A stretch of DNA of 64,000 nt from Arthrobacter sp. SLBN-112. GTDB lineage: Bacteria; Actinomycetota; Actinomycetes; Actinomycetales; Micrococcaceae. The DNA lies in contig NZ_JAUSXY010000001.1 in assembly GCF_030944625.1 (NCBI RefSeq), forward strand, positions 3,968,001 through 4,032,000. Reading direction: 5' to 3'. Below the pieces are notes generated by a model. That model was not told the DNA's origin. It did not search any database and saw only the letters and a list, made by a program, of their open reading frames with translations. A program made the position numbers and the translations under genes. This document shows positions 55,038 to 63,981 of the stretch, piece by piece. Position 1 is the first letter of the stretch; every line of letters begins with the position of its first letter.

Positions 55038-55601
55038 GTGTCGATAGCTGAAGCTCAGCGTGAGGTGCGCCGGGTTTATGCCGGTGGCTTCTATGGTCAG
55101 CTGGTTTCCGGGGTGGTATGGCTGATCGCCGCCGCCGCGGCCACATGGATCTCTCCACCGGCTGGTGTCGGCGCCCTTTTCTTCGGGGGTGTGCTGATCT
55201 TCCCGCTGACGACGCTCGTCATCCGACTCTCCGGACGGCCTTCATCATTGCCGGCACGGCACCCGATGGCGGGATTGGCGATGCAGATAGCTTTCACGGT
55301 ACCCATCGGCTTCGTCGTGGTCATAGCCATGCTCGGGGGCCGCAGTGAACTGTTCTTCCCGGCGAGCATGGTCATCGTCGGCGCACACTACCTCCCCTTC
55401 GTCTTTCTCTACGGCATGCGCCTGTTCGCAGTCCTGGCGGCAGCGCTGACGGCAACAGGGGTTCTACTTCTGTTCGGGGGGCTCGCCCCGCCGTCCACCG
55501 TCGGCGGATGGTTTACCGGCGCCCTGCTCGTAGTTTTCGCGTTCCTGCTTCGCGCATCGGCCCGATCCCTGGAGAAGACAGCGTTAGACCAGGAGCGCTG
55601 A
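55038..55601 (+). CDS. DUF7010-like membrane protein
   Basis: This 187-residue protein begins MSIAEAQREVRRVYAGGFYG then QLVSGVVWL and has five or six helices, including SMVIVGAHYLPFVFLYGMRL. The AQREVRRVYAGGFYGQLVSG start matches a widespread uncharacterised family that I recall as DUF7010. The GTG start has GGAGGGAG upstream. Function unknown. Confidence 0.78.
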   Translation: MSIAEAQREVRRVYAGGFYGQLVSGVVWLIAAAAATWISPPAGVGALFFGGVLIFPLTTLVIRLSGRPSSLPARHPMAGLAMQIAFTVPIGFVVVIAMLGGRSELFFPASMVIVGAHYLPFVFLYGMRLFAVLAAALTATGVLLLFGGLAPPSTVGGWFTGALLVVFAFLLRASARSLEKTALDQER

Positions 55602-55623
55602 CGCGGCGCCCGCATCGGGCCGT

Positions 55624-56790
55624 TTAGAGCGCGCGGCCGAGGCTTCGGCGCAGGAGGAAAGCACCCAGTACCAAGAGAGTTCCTGCCATGGCGGTGAGCA
55701 TTCCTAGTTGGGGAAGAATGTCCAGCAACGATCCGTCGTGCCGTTGAATTGTGGCGAAGGCGTCATAGGCCCAGCGGTGCGGGGTGAAGCGGGAAGCGAT
55801 TTGCATGCCGTCGGAAAAGAACTCGGGCGGCACCATGGAACCTCCCAGGCCGGCGAGGACGAGGCCCAGTCCTACGCCCACGCCGGAGCCAGCGGCGTCG
55901 TTATCCATGACTGATCCAATGACCATTGCTGCCGCGGCAGCAACTGCACAGAAGAGCATCAGTACCAGACCGCTAAGGAGGGGATTTCCCCAGTCGACGC
56001 CGAACAGCACGGCGGTGCCGAGCACGATGTATCCACCCTGGACCGCGGCGATGCCGAACCGGCCCAACGCCTGCCCCGCTATCGCTTGCCCGGTCGAGAC
56101 AGGTGCCGCAAGGACGCGGGCGATGACCCCGAGGCGTCGGCCTTGGATCAGGGTTGCGGCACCGGTGAGGGAGCTCAGGAACACGAAAAGCAACAATTGC
56201 TGAGCGGCGCCGAGATCGAACTGGCCCAGACTGCGAAAATCCTGCGACACGTCATTGGTATCGACGATCTCCAACTGAGGGAGATCGAGGTGTTCCTTTG
56301 CCTGTCGCAGCGCCGCGGCCGCTGTATCGGCATCGATGCCGGCATTCTGCAGAACTGCGAGCTGCCGTTGTTGGGTGCTGACCGTCTGCACTGAGGCACG
56401 CACCAACTGCAGGGCTGCCTGGGCACCCGAGTGCGATGACGCGACCACTTCGAGGTCAGCCGGGTCACCGGCCTCGAAAGCGGCCGCCGCACCGTCACTG
56501 ATGAAAATGCCAACGTCGGTCCGGCCCCTGCTGAGTTGTTCCCTGACCGATGCGGGGCTATCGTGCGTCACCTTGACTCCATCGGCCTGGAGCTGGCCGG
56601 TAATGCTCTTTTCAAGTTCAGTGGCGGCCTTTCCCGCCACCGACACTCGAGCCTGCCCGCTGTTCGCGCCGAATTGGGAACCAAGCAACAGGATCAGCAG
56701 GAGCGGGAAGACGAATACGAAGAAAATGTTGGACCGGTCGCGCAGGAACCGGCGGACTTCAACACCTGCAATTGCCATGATGACGCTCAT
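55624..56790 (-). CDS. ABC-2 exporter permease (third gene of operon)
   Basis: This 388-residue protein has an N-terminal helix (RSNIFFVFVFPLLLILLLG) and a large extracytoplasmic domain (about 45-180: ARVSVAGKAATELEKSITGQ). Five more helices follow, with IQGRRLGVIARVLAAPVSTG and GGSMVPPEFFSDGMQIASRF then TPHRW, typical of ABC2_membrane_3 permeases. The start at 56790 overlaps the upstream permease stop (ATGA). It is half of a heterodimeric exporter with the gene at 56787-57959. Confidence 0.87.
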   Translation of the reverse strand: MSVIMAIAGVEVRRFLRDRSNIFFVFVFPLLLILLLGSQFGANSGQARVSVAGKAATELEKSITGQLQADGVKVTHDSPASVREQLSRGRTDVGIFISDGAAAAFEAGDPADLEVVASSHSGAQAALQLVRASVQTVSTQQRQLAVLQNAGIDADTAAAALRQAKEHLDLPQLEIVDTNDVSQDFRSLGQFDLGAAQQLLLFVFLSSLTGAATLIQGRRLGVIARVLAAPVSTGQAIAGQALGRFGIAAVQGGYIVLGTAVLFGVDWGNPLLSGLVLMLFCAVAAAAAMVIGSVMDNDAAGSGVGVGLGLVLAGLGGSMVPPEFFSDGMQIASRFTPHRWAYDAFATIQRHDGSLLDILPQLGMLTAMAGTLLVLGAFLLRRSLGRAL

Positions 56791-57959
56791 GCCTGGGTCC
56801 CCCGGTCCGGCACCAGCCGAGAAGCCAGTGTGCACAGCGCCGCGAATCCCAGCATCGCGGCCATGGGAATTACGACGTCGGCTGGGCCGCCGCCACCGGC
56901 AGAGATGCCCAGGCCCCTGATGAACGCGGCCACCGGGTTCAGGTCCATGAAAGCTGCGATGGCACCCGACGCTTCAATCGGGAAGAACGCTCCACCGGCT
57001 ATACCGAGCACCATGGCGAGAATTGACTGGGCGATGTTCGCCTGCTCGGCTGTCCGCACTAGTCGGGCAACGATGAAGGTCATGCTGGTGGCCGCCGCCG
57101 AGATGCTCAGAACAAGCAGTCCCACCACGAAGGGTGAGCCGAAAGAGACACCGAACAGCAACGTGCCAACCGTGAGCAGCACCGCTGTGGCGGACACGCC
57201 AAGGATAAATCCAACAAGTGCCTTGGCGATGATGATTGAGTCCGCGGGCACCGGCATTGATTTCAGGCGCGCCAACGTGCCCTGCTCGCGTTCCGACAGC
57301 AGGCCGAGCACACCGAAGCCCACAGTAAAGAGAAGGAAAAGCCCCGACTGGCCTGCCACCAGTGTTCCTTTTAATGAGAGCTGTTCTGCAGATGCCTTCC
57401 CTTCGGACAGGGTCAGGGCGGGGGCGCCGGCAGCAGCCTGCTGGGCAACGGCAGCGATGGCATCGTGGGGAAGCCCGGCCGTCTCCGCGGCCGCCGCGGT
57501 GACCATCCCGGCTCCGAATTGATCAACGAGACCGTCCACCACCGAGACCAGTACGCTCGTTTCCAGCCCGGCGTCGGCGCCCTCCACGAGTTGCACCGTG
57601 ACAGCACGCCCTGAGGTCACGGCGCCGGTGAATCCTGCAGGGATGATGATGCCCAGGTCCGCTCCGCTGTCGCGGGTTTCCCGGATTACGTCAGCAGCGG
57701 GGACCTTCCTGATCGTCACGTCCATGATCTTCAACGACCCGACGGCGTCCAGGAGCGCGGCACCGAGCTGTCCGCTGTCGTCCACGCTGGCGATGACGGT
57801 GGCCGGCTTCAGGTCAGGACCGTCGGTACCGAGTCCACCGAAGGCTAGGTTCAGCACGCCCATGAGCGAGAGAGGAACCAGGAGAGAGAAAATGAAAACC
57901 GACCTGTCGCGAAGACGCTGTCTCAAATCATTTCCGACCATTGTCCAGATTCCGGTCAT
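56787..57959 (-). CDS. ABC-2 exporter permease (second gene of operon)
   Basis: This 390-residue protein has the same layout as the next gene: a first helix after NDLRQRLRDRSVFIFSLLVP, a periplasmic-side domain to about residue 215, and C-terminal helices with GLLSEREQGTLARLKSMPVP and GGAFFPIEASGAIAAFMDLN then PVAAF. The E-GT-ERL-S-P-like loop is the coupling helix for the ATPase. ATG at 57959 has GAGGG 10 bases upstream; TTG 57968, overlapping the ATPase stop, is the alternative. Confidence 0.87.
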   Translation of the reverse strand: MTGIWTMVGNDLRQRLRDRSVFIFSLLVPLSLMGVLNLAFGGLGTDGPDLKPATVIASVDDSGQLGAALLDAVGSLKIMDVTIRKVPAADVIRETRDSGADLGIIIPAGFTGAVTSGRAVTVQLVEGADAGLETSVLVSVVDGLVDQFGAGMVTAAAAETAGLPHDAIAAVAQQAAAGAPALTLSEGKASAEQLSLKGTLVAGQSGLFLLFTVGFGVLGLLSEREQGTLARLKSMPVPADSIIIAKALVGFILGVSATAVLLTVGTLLFGVSFGSPFVVGLLVLSISAAATSMTFIVARLVRTAEQANIAQSILAMVLGIAGGAFFPIEASGAIAAFMDLNPVAAFIRGLGISAGGGGPADVVIPMAAMLGFAALCTLASRLVPDRGTQA

Positions 57960-57964
57960 GTCAA

Positions 57965-58939
57965 TCAATCCCTCAGGGCCTTGCCAGTCAGGTGGAGGAA
58001 AACGGATTCCAGATCCGGCCGGGTAATCTTTACGGACGTCAAAGCCATCCCCGCGCTCCCTGCCCCGGTGACGATGGCCGGCAGAAGACTCGGTCCGTCC
58101 AGGACAGTGAGTATCAAACCGCCCCCGCCGCCGTCGATATGCTGCACCCCCGGCACCTTCCTCAAGGCCGCCGCGGCAGCACTGGTGTTGCCGCTTCCGC
58201 GCAGATCAATGCGGTCCACGCCACCGGTGAGGCGGACCAGCTCATCCCTTGTCCCTTCCGCCTGGACTTGGCCCTCATCAATGATGGAGATACGGTCACA
58301 CAGCCGCTCCGCCTCTTCCATGTAGTGAGTGGTGTACAGGACCGCCATCCCTTCGGTCCCGAGACGTTCCACCGACTCCAGGATCGAGTTCCGGGACTGC
58401 GGATCCACACCAACTGTCGGTTCATCCAGAATCAGCAAAGTGGGGCGGTGGAGCAGGCCGATCCCGATGTTCAGCCGGCGCTTCATGCCGCCCGAAAACT
58501 TCTTGGTCTGCTCGCTGGCGCGGTCAGCCAGTCCAATGAGTTCCAGCACCTCATCGGTTCTTGCCCTGAGCTCCTTGCGCCGCAACCCCTGGAGGCTGCC
58601 GAAGAACCGCAGGTTCTCCCGGGCGGTCAAGTCCGGGTATATCGCCAATTCCTGGGGAACCAGGCCGATATGTCCCTTGGGACCCGTGCTGGAGGGAGTC
58701 ATGGCCTCGCCCAGAACCTTGACGGACCCGGTCTCGGAAGGGATCAGTCCAGCCACCATGGAAATAATGGTGGTCTTGCCCGCACCGTTTGGCCCAAGTA
58801 GCCCATAGATTTCTCCTGCCCGGATGCGAAAGGAGACCCCGTCGACGACCGTTTGGTCGCCATAGCGTTTGACCAGGGCGTTGACCGCGAGAACATCGTC
58901 AGTCCCGGTTCTAACGTCCGCCGTCGCCGCAGACTGCAT
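57965..58939 (-). CDS. ABC transporter ATP-binding protein (first gene of exporter operon)
   Basis: This ATPase of about 324 residues has Walker A in GLLGPNGAGKTTIISMVAGL, the Q-loop in IGLVPQELAIYPDLTARENL, the signature KKFSGGMKRRLNIGIGLLH, Walker B in LLILDEPTVGVDP and the H-loop in VLYTTHYMEEAERL. It also has a DrrA/CcmA-type C-terminal extension. With the two permeases it forms a DrrAB/YhfQ-like exporter for a hydrophobic or toxic compound. ATG 58939 is chosen, though the ribosome site is weak; TTG 59038 would add 33 residues without domain value. Confidence 0.9.
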   Translation of the reverse strand: MQSAATADVRTGTDDVLAVNALVKRYGDQTVVDGVSFRIRAGEIYGLLGPNGAGKTTIISMVAGLIPSETGSVKVLGEAMTPSSTGPKGHIGLVPQELAIYPDLTARENLRFFGSLQGLRRKELRARTDEVLELIGLADRASEQTKKFSGGMKRRLNIGIGLLHRPTLLILDEPTVGVDPQSRNSILESVERLGTEGMAVLYTTHYMEEAERLCDRISIIDEGQVQAEGTRDELVRLTGGVDRIDLRGSGNTSAAAAALRKVPGVQHIDGGGGGLILTVLDGPSLLPAIVTGAGSAGMALTSVKITRPDLESVFLHLTGKALRD

Positions 58940-59176
58940 GTCAGGCGCTTGCAACGGAGGAGGAACGCCGGCCGGTGTTGCCTCTGCCGGGCCGCCGCAC
59001 CAAAGGCACTTGCGATTCCCGGTCCGTGAAAAACTCAAATAACTGTGCCATGCGCTTGCTCCTTCGATATTGCCGCAGCCCGAGGGAACGCCCTTCGCAT
59101 CCCGGCCAGTGCCGTTTCCCGCTGGTTCCAGTCAACGCCCCGTCCCGGGAGTGGACACAGAGGCCAAAGCCCCCCG
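58940..59176. other. Intergenic region upstream of the ABC exporter operon
   Basis: This stretch should hold the operon promoter. I see no intact gene. ORFs on both strands lack family features, and the remnant described at 59177-59403 begins at its right end. Confidence 0.45.
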
Positions 59177-59403
59177 GTGGCGTTGTTGCAGGGACCGGGC
59201 TACACCTCGGCGCTGGCAGTGGCCAATGCGGTGGGTGCCGACGCCGTGGGCGATCGGTCCTCCCAGCCGGATTTGGCACACCTGGGTTCGCGGCGGACCA
59301 TCCGTACATGGGTGTGCTGGAGGATATGGAACACCGCGCAGAGGGGGCCTGGTACGTTCCCGGCTAGGACGTCCTGCTGTGGGTGTTCACGCTGGAGCTC
59401 TAA
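59177..59403 (+). pseudogene. Decayed gene fragment, family not recognised
   Basis: One frame reads VALLQGPGYTSALAVANAVG then ADAVGDRSSQPDLAHLG. After a shift near 59289 another reads ADHPYMGVLEDMEHRAEGAW then YVPG, an in-frame TAG, and DVLLWVFTLEL before TAA. The text has the look of a real globular protein broken by a frameshift and a stop. I cannot name the family. Its N-terminal part is not visible. Confidence 0.5.
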
Positions 59404-59457
59404 AGTCGGGCCGCCTTCCCAAACCTTGCTCAAATCGACCCGGACAGGCCCGTGAGC

Positions 59458-59898
59458 TCACGCGCGCGTGGGGGCGCCAGGAAACGGGAGGGTGGCCCCT
59501 CCCGGCGGGTAGTCCGCGTGACGGTGCACAATCCGCCACTTACCGTCTTCCCGTCGGTAGACGTGCGTCACCCGCAAGGTGTACTGGCGCGGCGTCCCAT
59601 CGACGGTTGCGGAGGTGTGCTCGTAGCCCACTGTGTACGCGAGGTCGCCACTTGCTCCTGCAGCGATGATCTCAAGGTCGAAGGAGTCCGCGTGGGTGAA
59701 CCATGAGGCTACGGTGTGGAACATTGGCTCCAACTCGCCCCAGCCGGAGCCGCTGAGCTGCGCACCGAAGAGCGTCACCGGATCGTTCTGCGACCACAGC
59801 GCGAGGCGCGGAGCGGCATCGCCTCGGTGGATCGCACCGTCGGCTGCCCGTTGTTCGGGAATCATTTCGGCCAGGAAGGCATCCGTTTCGGTTGACAT
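59458..59898 (-). CDS. SnoaL/NTF2-like protein (DUF4440 type)
   Basis: This 146-residue protein has the NTF2-like cone fold pattern: AFLAEMIPEQRAADGAIHRG and DAAPRLALWSQNDPVTLFGA at the N-terminus, a central SFDLEIIAAGASGDLAYTVG, and the C-terminal YTLRVTHVYRREDGKWRIVH then RHADYPP. Such proteins are small-molecule enzymes or ligand binders, often in stress or catabolic loci. ATG at 59898 has GGAG 7 bases upstream. It is divergent from the TetR gene and is presumably its target. Confidence 0.87.
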   Translation of the reverse strand: MSTETDAFLAEMIPEQRAADGAIHRGDAAPRLALWSQNDPVTLFGAQLSGSGWGELEPMFHTVASWFTHADSFDLEIIAAGASGDLAYTVGYEHTSATVDGTPRQYTLRVTHVYRREDGKWRIVHRHADYPPGGATLPFPGAPTRA

Positions 59899-59911
59899 GA
59901 CCAACTCCATT

Positions 59912-59937
59912 ACAGTCAAACTGTTTTGAATACAGTT
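59912..59937. promoter_or_regulatory. TetR operator candidate between divergent SnoaL and TetR genes
   Basis: ACAGT-CAA-ACTGT (59912-59924) overlaps AACTGT-N7-ACAGTT (59919-59937), giving two interleaved inverted repeats in the 42-base gap. The TetR ATG follows 3 bases later, so binding would block both genes. Confidence 0.65.
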
Positions 59938-59940
59938 AAA

Positions 59941-60591
59941 ATGCATCCAATGGAACGGAAGATCAAGAGGCAGTACGATTCCCGTCGCCGCCAGGAGCAG
60001 GCTGCAGAAACCCGGCGGAACATCATCGCGGCGGCAAACGAGCTCTTCATTGCCCAGGGATACGGCCAGACCACCGTCAAGCGGGTGGCCGCGCGCGCCG
60101 GCGTCTCTGTCGAGACCGTGTACGCCACGTTCGGCACCAAAGCAGGGCTGCTGAGATCCGTTTGGTACGTCGATTTCCGGGGTGATGAAACGGACGTGAC
60201 CCTGTATGACCGCGCGGAAATGCAGTCAATCCTGGCCGAACCGGACCTGTCGGAGAGGATCCGCCGCCACGCTGTCTTCGTGACGGCGAGCAATCGCCGG
60301 ATCTTTCCGCTCCTCGACGCCCTTGCCGGGGCCGCTGCGAGCGAGCCCGATGCCGCCGCCATGCTGGCGGAGTGGGCGGACCGGCGCCTGGACGTGGCCA
60401 CCCGCTATGCCCACGCCGCCACGGCGACGGGACAGCTCGGCGTCAGCGAAGAGGAATGCAGGGACGTGCTGTACGCGACTATGGACGGCACCCTCTGGGC
60501 CCGGCTCGTGGGCCAACGCGGCTGGAGCGACGAGAGGTTCTCGAACTGGCTCGCCGCAACCTGGATCGGTGCCCTTATCCGGACAGAGTAG
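59941..60591 (+). CDS. TetR-family transcriptional regulator
   Basis: This 216-residue protein has the TetR-N domain RRNIIAAANELFIAQGYGQT followed by TVKRVAARAGVSVETVYATF, with GTKAGLL completing the helix-turn-helix (about 25-75). The C-terminal ligand domain has WADRRLDVATRYAHAATATG and LWARLVGQRGWSDERFSNWL. No ribosome site precedes ATG 59941, so a leaderless mRNA is possible; ATG 59950 is an alternative. The likely target is the divergent SnoaL-like gene. Confidence 0.88.
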   Translation: MHPMERKIKRQYDSRRRQEQAAETRRNIIAAANELFIAQGYGQTTVKRVAARAGVSVETVYATFGTKAGLLRSVWYVDFRGDETDVTLYDRAEMQSILAEPDLSERIRRHAVFVTASNRRIFPLLDALAGAAASEPDAAAMLAEWADRRLDVATRYAHAATATGQLGVSEEECRDVLYATMDGTLWARLVGQRGWSDERFSNWLAATWIGALIRTE

Positions 60592-60684
60592 CGGGGAGGG
60601 CCTCAGCTGGCCGGTTTCCCGGCAGATCCTCCGGCGCGACCTTTCTCGGGGAGTGCAGCCCAACCCGATCCGACCAGGTGCGCG

Positions 60685-60739
60685 TTTCGCGCATTATATG
60701 TTGCGCTAAACACGCAATCCGGCTTATGATCTACATCAT
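60685..60739 (+). promoter_or_regulatory. Operator candidates upstream of the sugar-acid operon
   Basis: ATGAT-CTAC-ATCAT (60726-60739) is a perfect inverted repeat 52 bases before the transporter start. GCGCA-N8-TGCGC lies about 35 bases further upstream, in an AT-rich promoter-like region. Both could bind a GntR- or DeoR-type regulator, which is not encoded in this window. Confidence 0.45.
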
Positions 60740-60791
60740 GCTTCGAGCTGACTGCTCGGCCCCTCTCCCCCAACAACAATGAGGTTGCAAC

Positions 60792-61784
60792 ATGTCCGTC
60801 CCAATCAAGGCCACCATGGAAAAAGTCCCTGGCGGCATGATGCTGATTCCCCTGCTCATTGGCGCCCTGCTGGGTACCTTCGCGCCGGACTCTGCGAAAT
60901 TCTTCGGTTCATTCACCGGCGCGCTCTTCACCGGCGGCACCACCATCCTGGCCGTGTTCTACGTCTGTATGGGCGCCAGCATCGATATCAAGGCAACCCC
61001 GTACATCCTGAAGAAGGGCGGTGTCCTGTTCGGCAGCAAGATCCTGTTCGCGATCATCATCGGCGTTGTCGCGGGCCGGTTCCTGGGTGAACTTCCCATC
61101 AGCGGCGGACTCCTGACCGGATTGTCCGTCCTGGCCATCCTGGCAGCATTGAACGACACCAACGGCGGCATGTACATGGCGCTCATGGGTCAGTACGGCA
61201 AGCCGAAAGACGTTGCCGCATACTCAGTCATGACGCTGGAATCGGGCCCCTTCCTGACCATGGTGACGCTTGGCGTCGCAGGCCTGTCCGCCTTCCCGTG
61301 GCAAGCCCTGGTGGGCGCCATCATCCCCCTGCTCCTCGGAGCCATCCTTGGCGCCTTGGATCCGGCCATGCGCAAGTTCCTTTCCTCCGCTGCCCCGGTC
61401 CTCATCCCCTTCTTCGCCCTGGCCCTTGGCTTTGGCCTGAACTTGGGCCAGGTTCTCAATGCCGGCCTGCTCGGCGTGGCACTTGGCCTGTTCGTGCTGA
61501 TCGGCGGCGGCGCCGTGCTCTTCTTCGCTGACAAGCTGACCGGAGGCTCCGGCATCGCCGGCCTGGCCGCAGCCACCACCGCGGGCAACGCCGCCACCGT
61601 GCCGATGCTCGTGGCAGCAGCAAACCCGGCGTACGTTCCTGCAGCAGGACCCGCCACCGTCCTGGTGGCCGCGTCCGTCGTGGTCACCGCCATCGGTTGC
61701 CCCCTCGTGGTTGCCTGGTACGCCAAGCGGCTCAAGAACAAAGAAGCGGCGGCAGCAACTCCCGAGGTGCCGGCAGCGGTATGA
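60792..61784 (+). CDS. kdgT: KdgT-family 2-keto-3-deoxygluconate permease-type transporter
   Basis: This 330-residue membrane protein has about ten helices. It begins [20 protein letters not shown] and has [40 protein letters not shown] and the closing [20 protein letters not shown], all KdgT-family signatures. It is H+-coupled sugar-acid uptake. In this operon the cargo is more likely a four-carbon acid (D-threonate or D-erythronate) than KDG. The start has GAGG upstream, and the stop overlaps the kinase start (ATGA). Confidence 0.92.
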   Translation: MSVPIKATMEKVPGGMMLIPLLIGALLGTFAPDSAKFFGSFTGALFTGGTTILAVFYVCMGASIDIKATPYILKKGGVLFGSKILFAIIIGVVAGRFLGELPISGGLLTGLSVLAILAALNDTNGGMYMALMGQYGKPKDVAAYSVMTLESGPFLTMVTLGVAGLSAFPWQALVGAIIPLLLGAILGALDPAMRKFLSSAAPVLIPFFALALGFGLNLGQVLNAGLLGVALGLFVLIGGGAVLFFADKLTGGSGIAGLAAATTAGNAATVPMLVAAANPAYVPAAGPATVLVAASVVVTAIGCPLVVAWYAKRLKNKEAAAATPEVPAAV

Positions 61785-62977
61785 ACGCCAACGCAGCCAC
61801 GCGCTGGGCAATCATCGCCGACGACCTGACGGGGGCGGCAGATGCAGCCGCCACCTACGGCCCCACCCACACCAGTGCCGTCATCCTCGACCTCGGCTCC
61901 ACGTGGCCCGAGGCGGAGATCCTTTCGATCAACACCGAGAGCCGCTACCTGGTTTCCGGAGAAGCCGCCGCGGCCGTCACCATGGCGGCCGGGCGGGCCC
62001 TCGGCCAGCAACGGAGGGTCTTCAAAAAGATTGACTCGTTGCTTCGCGGCAATGTGGGCGTGGAAGTTGCGGCAACACTGGCGCGCCTCACACAGGGCGG
62101 CAGCAAAGGCCTGGCGGTTGTGGCTCCCGCGTTCCCGGGCACTGGAAGGACAACCTTTGGCGGCATTGTCCACATCAACGGCGTGCCCAACACCGCGGGA
62201 AACTTTGGTGGCGACATTGCCGCGGCGCTTGCTGCCGGTGGCCTCACCGCCGAATCTGCCGGAACAAGCGGACGCACGCAGGACGAACTGGCGCGGTACT
62301 TCCGGGACTTGCAGGACCGCGGGATTGCCGCCGTCGTACTGGACGCCAGCTCGGATGATGACTTGAAAGCCATCGCTGCCGCTGCAGACCTGCTGGACTT
62401 TCCGGCGCTCCTTGTGGGTTCCGGCGGACTGGCTGGGCACCTGCCGGCCCGCGAAGGAACTGCGCGGAATGCGCAGATGCATAGCGTGAACCGCACCCTG
62501 ACGGTGATCGGCAGCTACTCGGGCCTCGCCCGCCGGCAAACCGACGCACTTGTCGCGGCCGGCGCCGAGCACATCATGTTGGACCATGCCACCCTTCATC
62601 ACACAGCGGTCCCCCGCCGGGTTGCCGAGGCGATGGCCCGGACAGATGTGGTCCTTACACCGGACCCGATGGGGGCCGTGGACAAGTCGCAGGCACTTGT
62701 GGTGGCGGAGGCCCTGGCCCGTGCCACCGCTGCCGGTATCGGGCACTGCGACGCCCTGGTCCTCACCGGCGGGGAGACGGCCACGGCGGTCCTGAAAGCC
62801 CTGGGCACCGGCAGCTTCACCGTCCTCGGGGAGATTGAACCCGGCGTCGTGATGAGCCTGCTTCCGGCACCCCTCCCCCTCCTGGTCACCAAGGCCGGCG
62901 CGTTCGGGGACGCCGGTACGCTGGCCCGCACCACCCAATTCCTTACTGGCACAACGACTGAAATGAGTATCAAATAA
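61781..62977 (+). CDS. dtnK: Four-carbon acid sugar kinase (DUF1537 family)
   Basis: This 398-residue kinase starts [19 protein letters not shown], the DDLTGA motif of the OtnK/DtnK/DenK family. It has [39 protein letters not shown], and the ATP-binding C-terminal half with [17 protein letters not shown] and VTKAGAFGD. Characterised members phosphorylate D-threonate, D-erythronate or related acids at O4. With PdxA2 next, D-threonate or D-erythronate kinase is the best guess. The ATG overlaps the transporter stop, and its TAA overlaps the next ATG. Confidence 0.88.
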   Translation: MNANAATRWAIIADDLTGAADAAATYGPTHTSAVILDLGSTWPEAEILSINTESRYLVSGEAAAAVTMAAGRALGQQRRVFKKIDSLLRGNVGVEVAATLARLTQGGSKGLAVVAPAFPGTGRTTFGGIVHINGVPNTAGNFGGDIAAALAAGGLTAESAGTSGRTQDELARYFRDLQDRGIAAVVLDASSDDDLKAIAAAADLLDFPALLVGSGGLAGHLPAREGTARNAQMHSVNRTLTVIGSYSGLARRQTDALVAAGAEHIMLDHATLHHTAVPRRVAEAMARTDVVLTPDPMGAVDKSQALVVAEALARATAAGIGHCDALVLTGGETATAVLKALGTGSFTVLGEIEPGVVMSLLPAPLPLLVTKAGAFGDAGTLARTTQFLTGTTTEMSIK

Positions 62978-63981
62978 TGGGACGCCCGATAGTTGCCATC
63001 ACCATGGGCGATGCCGCCGGCATCGGCCCGGAAATCATCGTCAAGGCCCTGGGCGACAGCGAACTGCGGTCGAAGGCACGCATGCTGGTCATCGGCGATC
63101 TTCGCCGGATGCAGCTCGCTGCGGACATCGTCTCCAGCCCGCTGACCCTGCGGAAGGTCGCCGCACCGTCGGAGGCCCTGTTCGAGGAAGGCACCATCGA
63201 CGTGCTGAACATCGACTGCATCCCGGAGGACCTCGCCTGGGGCGAGCTCTCCGCCGCTGCCGGACACGGGTCGTTCCTCTTCATCGAGAAGGCCGTCCAG
63301 CTGGCCATGGACCGGCAGGTGGATGCCATCTGCACCGGGCCGCTGAATAAGGCCGCCCTGCACGCCGCCGGCCACAAGTACCCGGGCCACACCGAACTCC
63401 TCGCCGAACTGACCGGCACCGAGGAAGTGTCCATGATGCTGACCGCGCCGAAGATGCGCGTCATCCACGTCACCACCCACATCGGCCTGATCGATGCGAT
63501 CGCCAAGATCAACGGCGACCTGGTGTACCGGACCATTAAGCGCGGGTATGAACTGCTGCGTGCCTCGGGCATCGAGAACCCGCGGATCGCCGTTTGCGCC
63601 ATCAACCCGCACGCCGGCGAAAACGGGCTGTTCGGGTACGGCGAAGAAGCGGAGAAGATCCAGCCGGGCATCGAGAAGGCCCAGGCGGACGGCATCGATG
63701 CCTTTGGCCCGCTTCCAGCAGACACCTTGTTTTTCCTGGCTGGCCGCGGCGACTTCGACCTGGTGGTGGCCCAGTACCACGACCAGGGCCATGGCCCCGT
63801 GAAGGTCCTGGGCCTTGAGAACGGCGTGAACATCACCGTGGGCCTGCCCGTGGTGCGCACGTCCGTGGACCACGGCACGGCCTTTGACATCGCCGGTAAG
63901 AACATCGCGGACCACGAGTCCCTTTTGGAAGCACTGCGGCAGGCAGTGGATCTGGCACCTTCGCGCGAGGAAGCTGCCTAA
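62977..63981 (+). CDS. pdxA2: 4-phospho-D-threonate/erythronate dehydrogenase, PdxA2 type
   Basis: This 334-residue enzyme begins RPIVAITMGDAAGIGPEIIV, the PdxA family start. Metal-binding histidines lie in KYPGHTELLAELTG, VTTHIGLIDA and QYHDQGHGPVKVLG. Also visible are CTGPLNKAALHAAG and INPHAGENGLFGYGEEAEKI. In vitamin B6 synthesis PdxA acts on 4-phosphohydroxy-threonine; here the co-translated DUF1537 kinase and transporter indicate the catabolic PdxA2 form, which oxidatively decarboxylates 4-phospho-D-threonate to dihydroxyacetone phosphate. It overlaps the kinase stop (TAATG). Confidence 0.9.
   Translation: MGRPIVAITMGDAAGIGPEIIVKALGDSELRSKARMLVIGDLRRMQLAADIVSSPLTLRKVAAPSEALFEEGTIDVLNIDCIPEDLAWGELSAAAGHGSFLFIEKAVQLAMDRQVDAICTGPLNKAALHAAGHKYPGHTELLAELTGTEEVSMMLTAPKMRVIHVTTHIGLIDAIAKINGDLVYRTIKRGYELLRASGIENPRIAVCAINPHAGENGLFGYGEEAEKIQPGIEKAQADGIDAFGPLPADTLFFLAGRGDFDLVVAQYHDQGHGPVKVLGLENGVNITVGLPVVRTSVDHGTAFDIAGKNIADHESLLEALRQAVDLAPSREEAA

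Noticed and set aside
61190..62938. Minus-strand ORF of 582 codons
   Set aside because: Antisense of the kdgT and kinase genes, which have clear families and coupled starts and stops.
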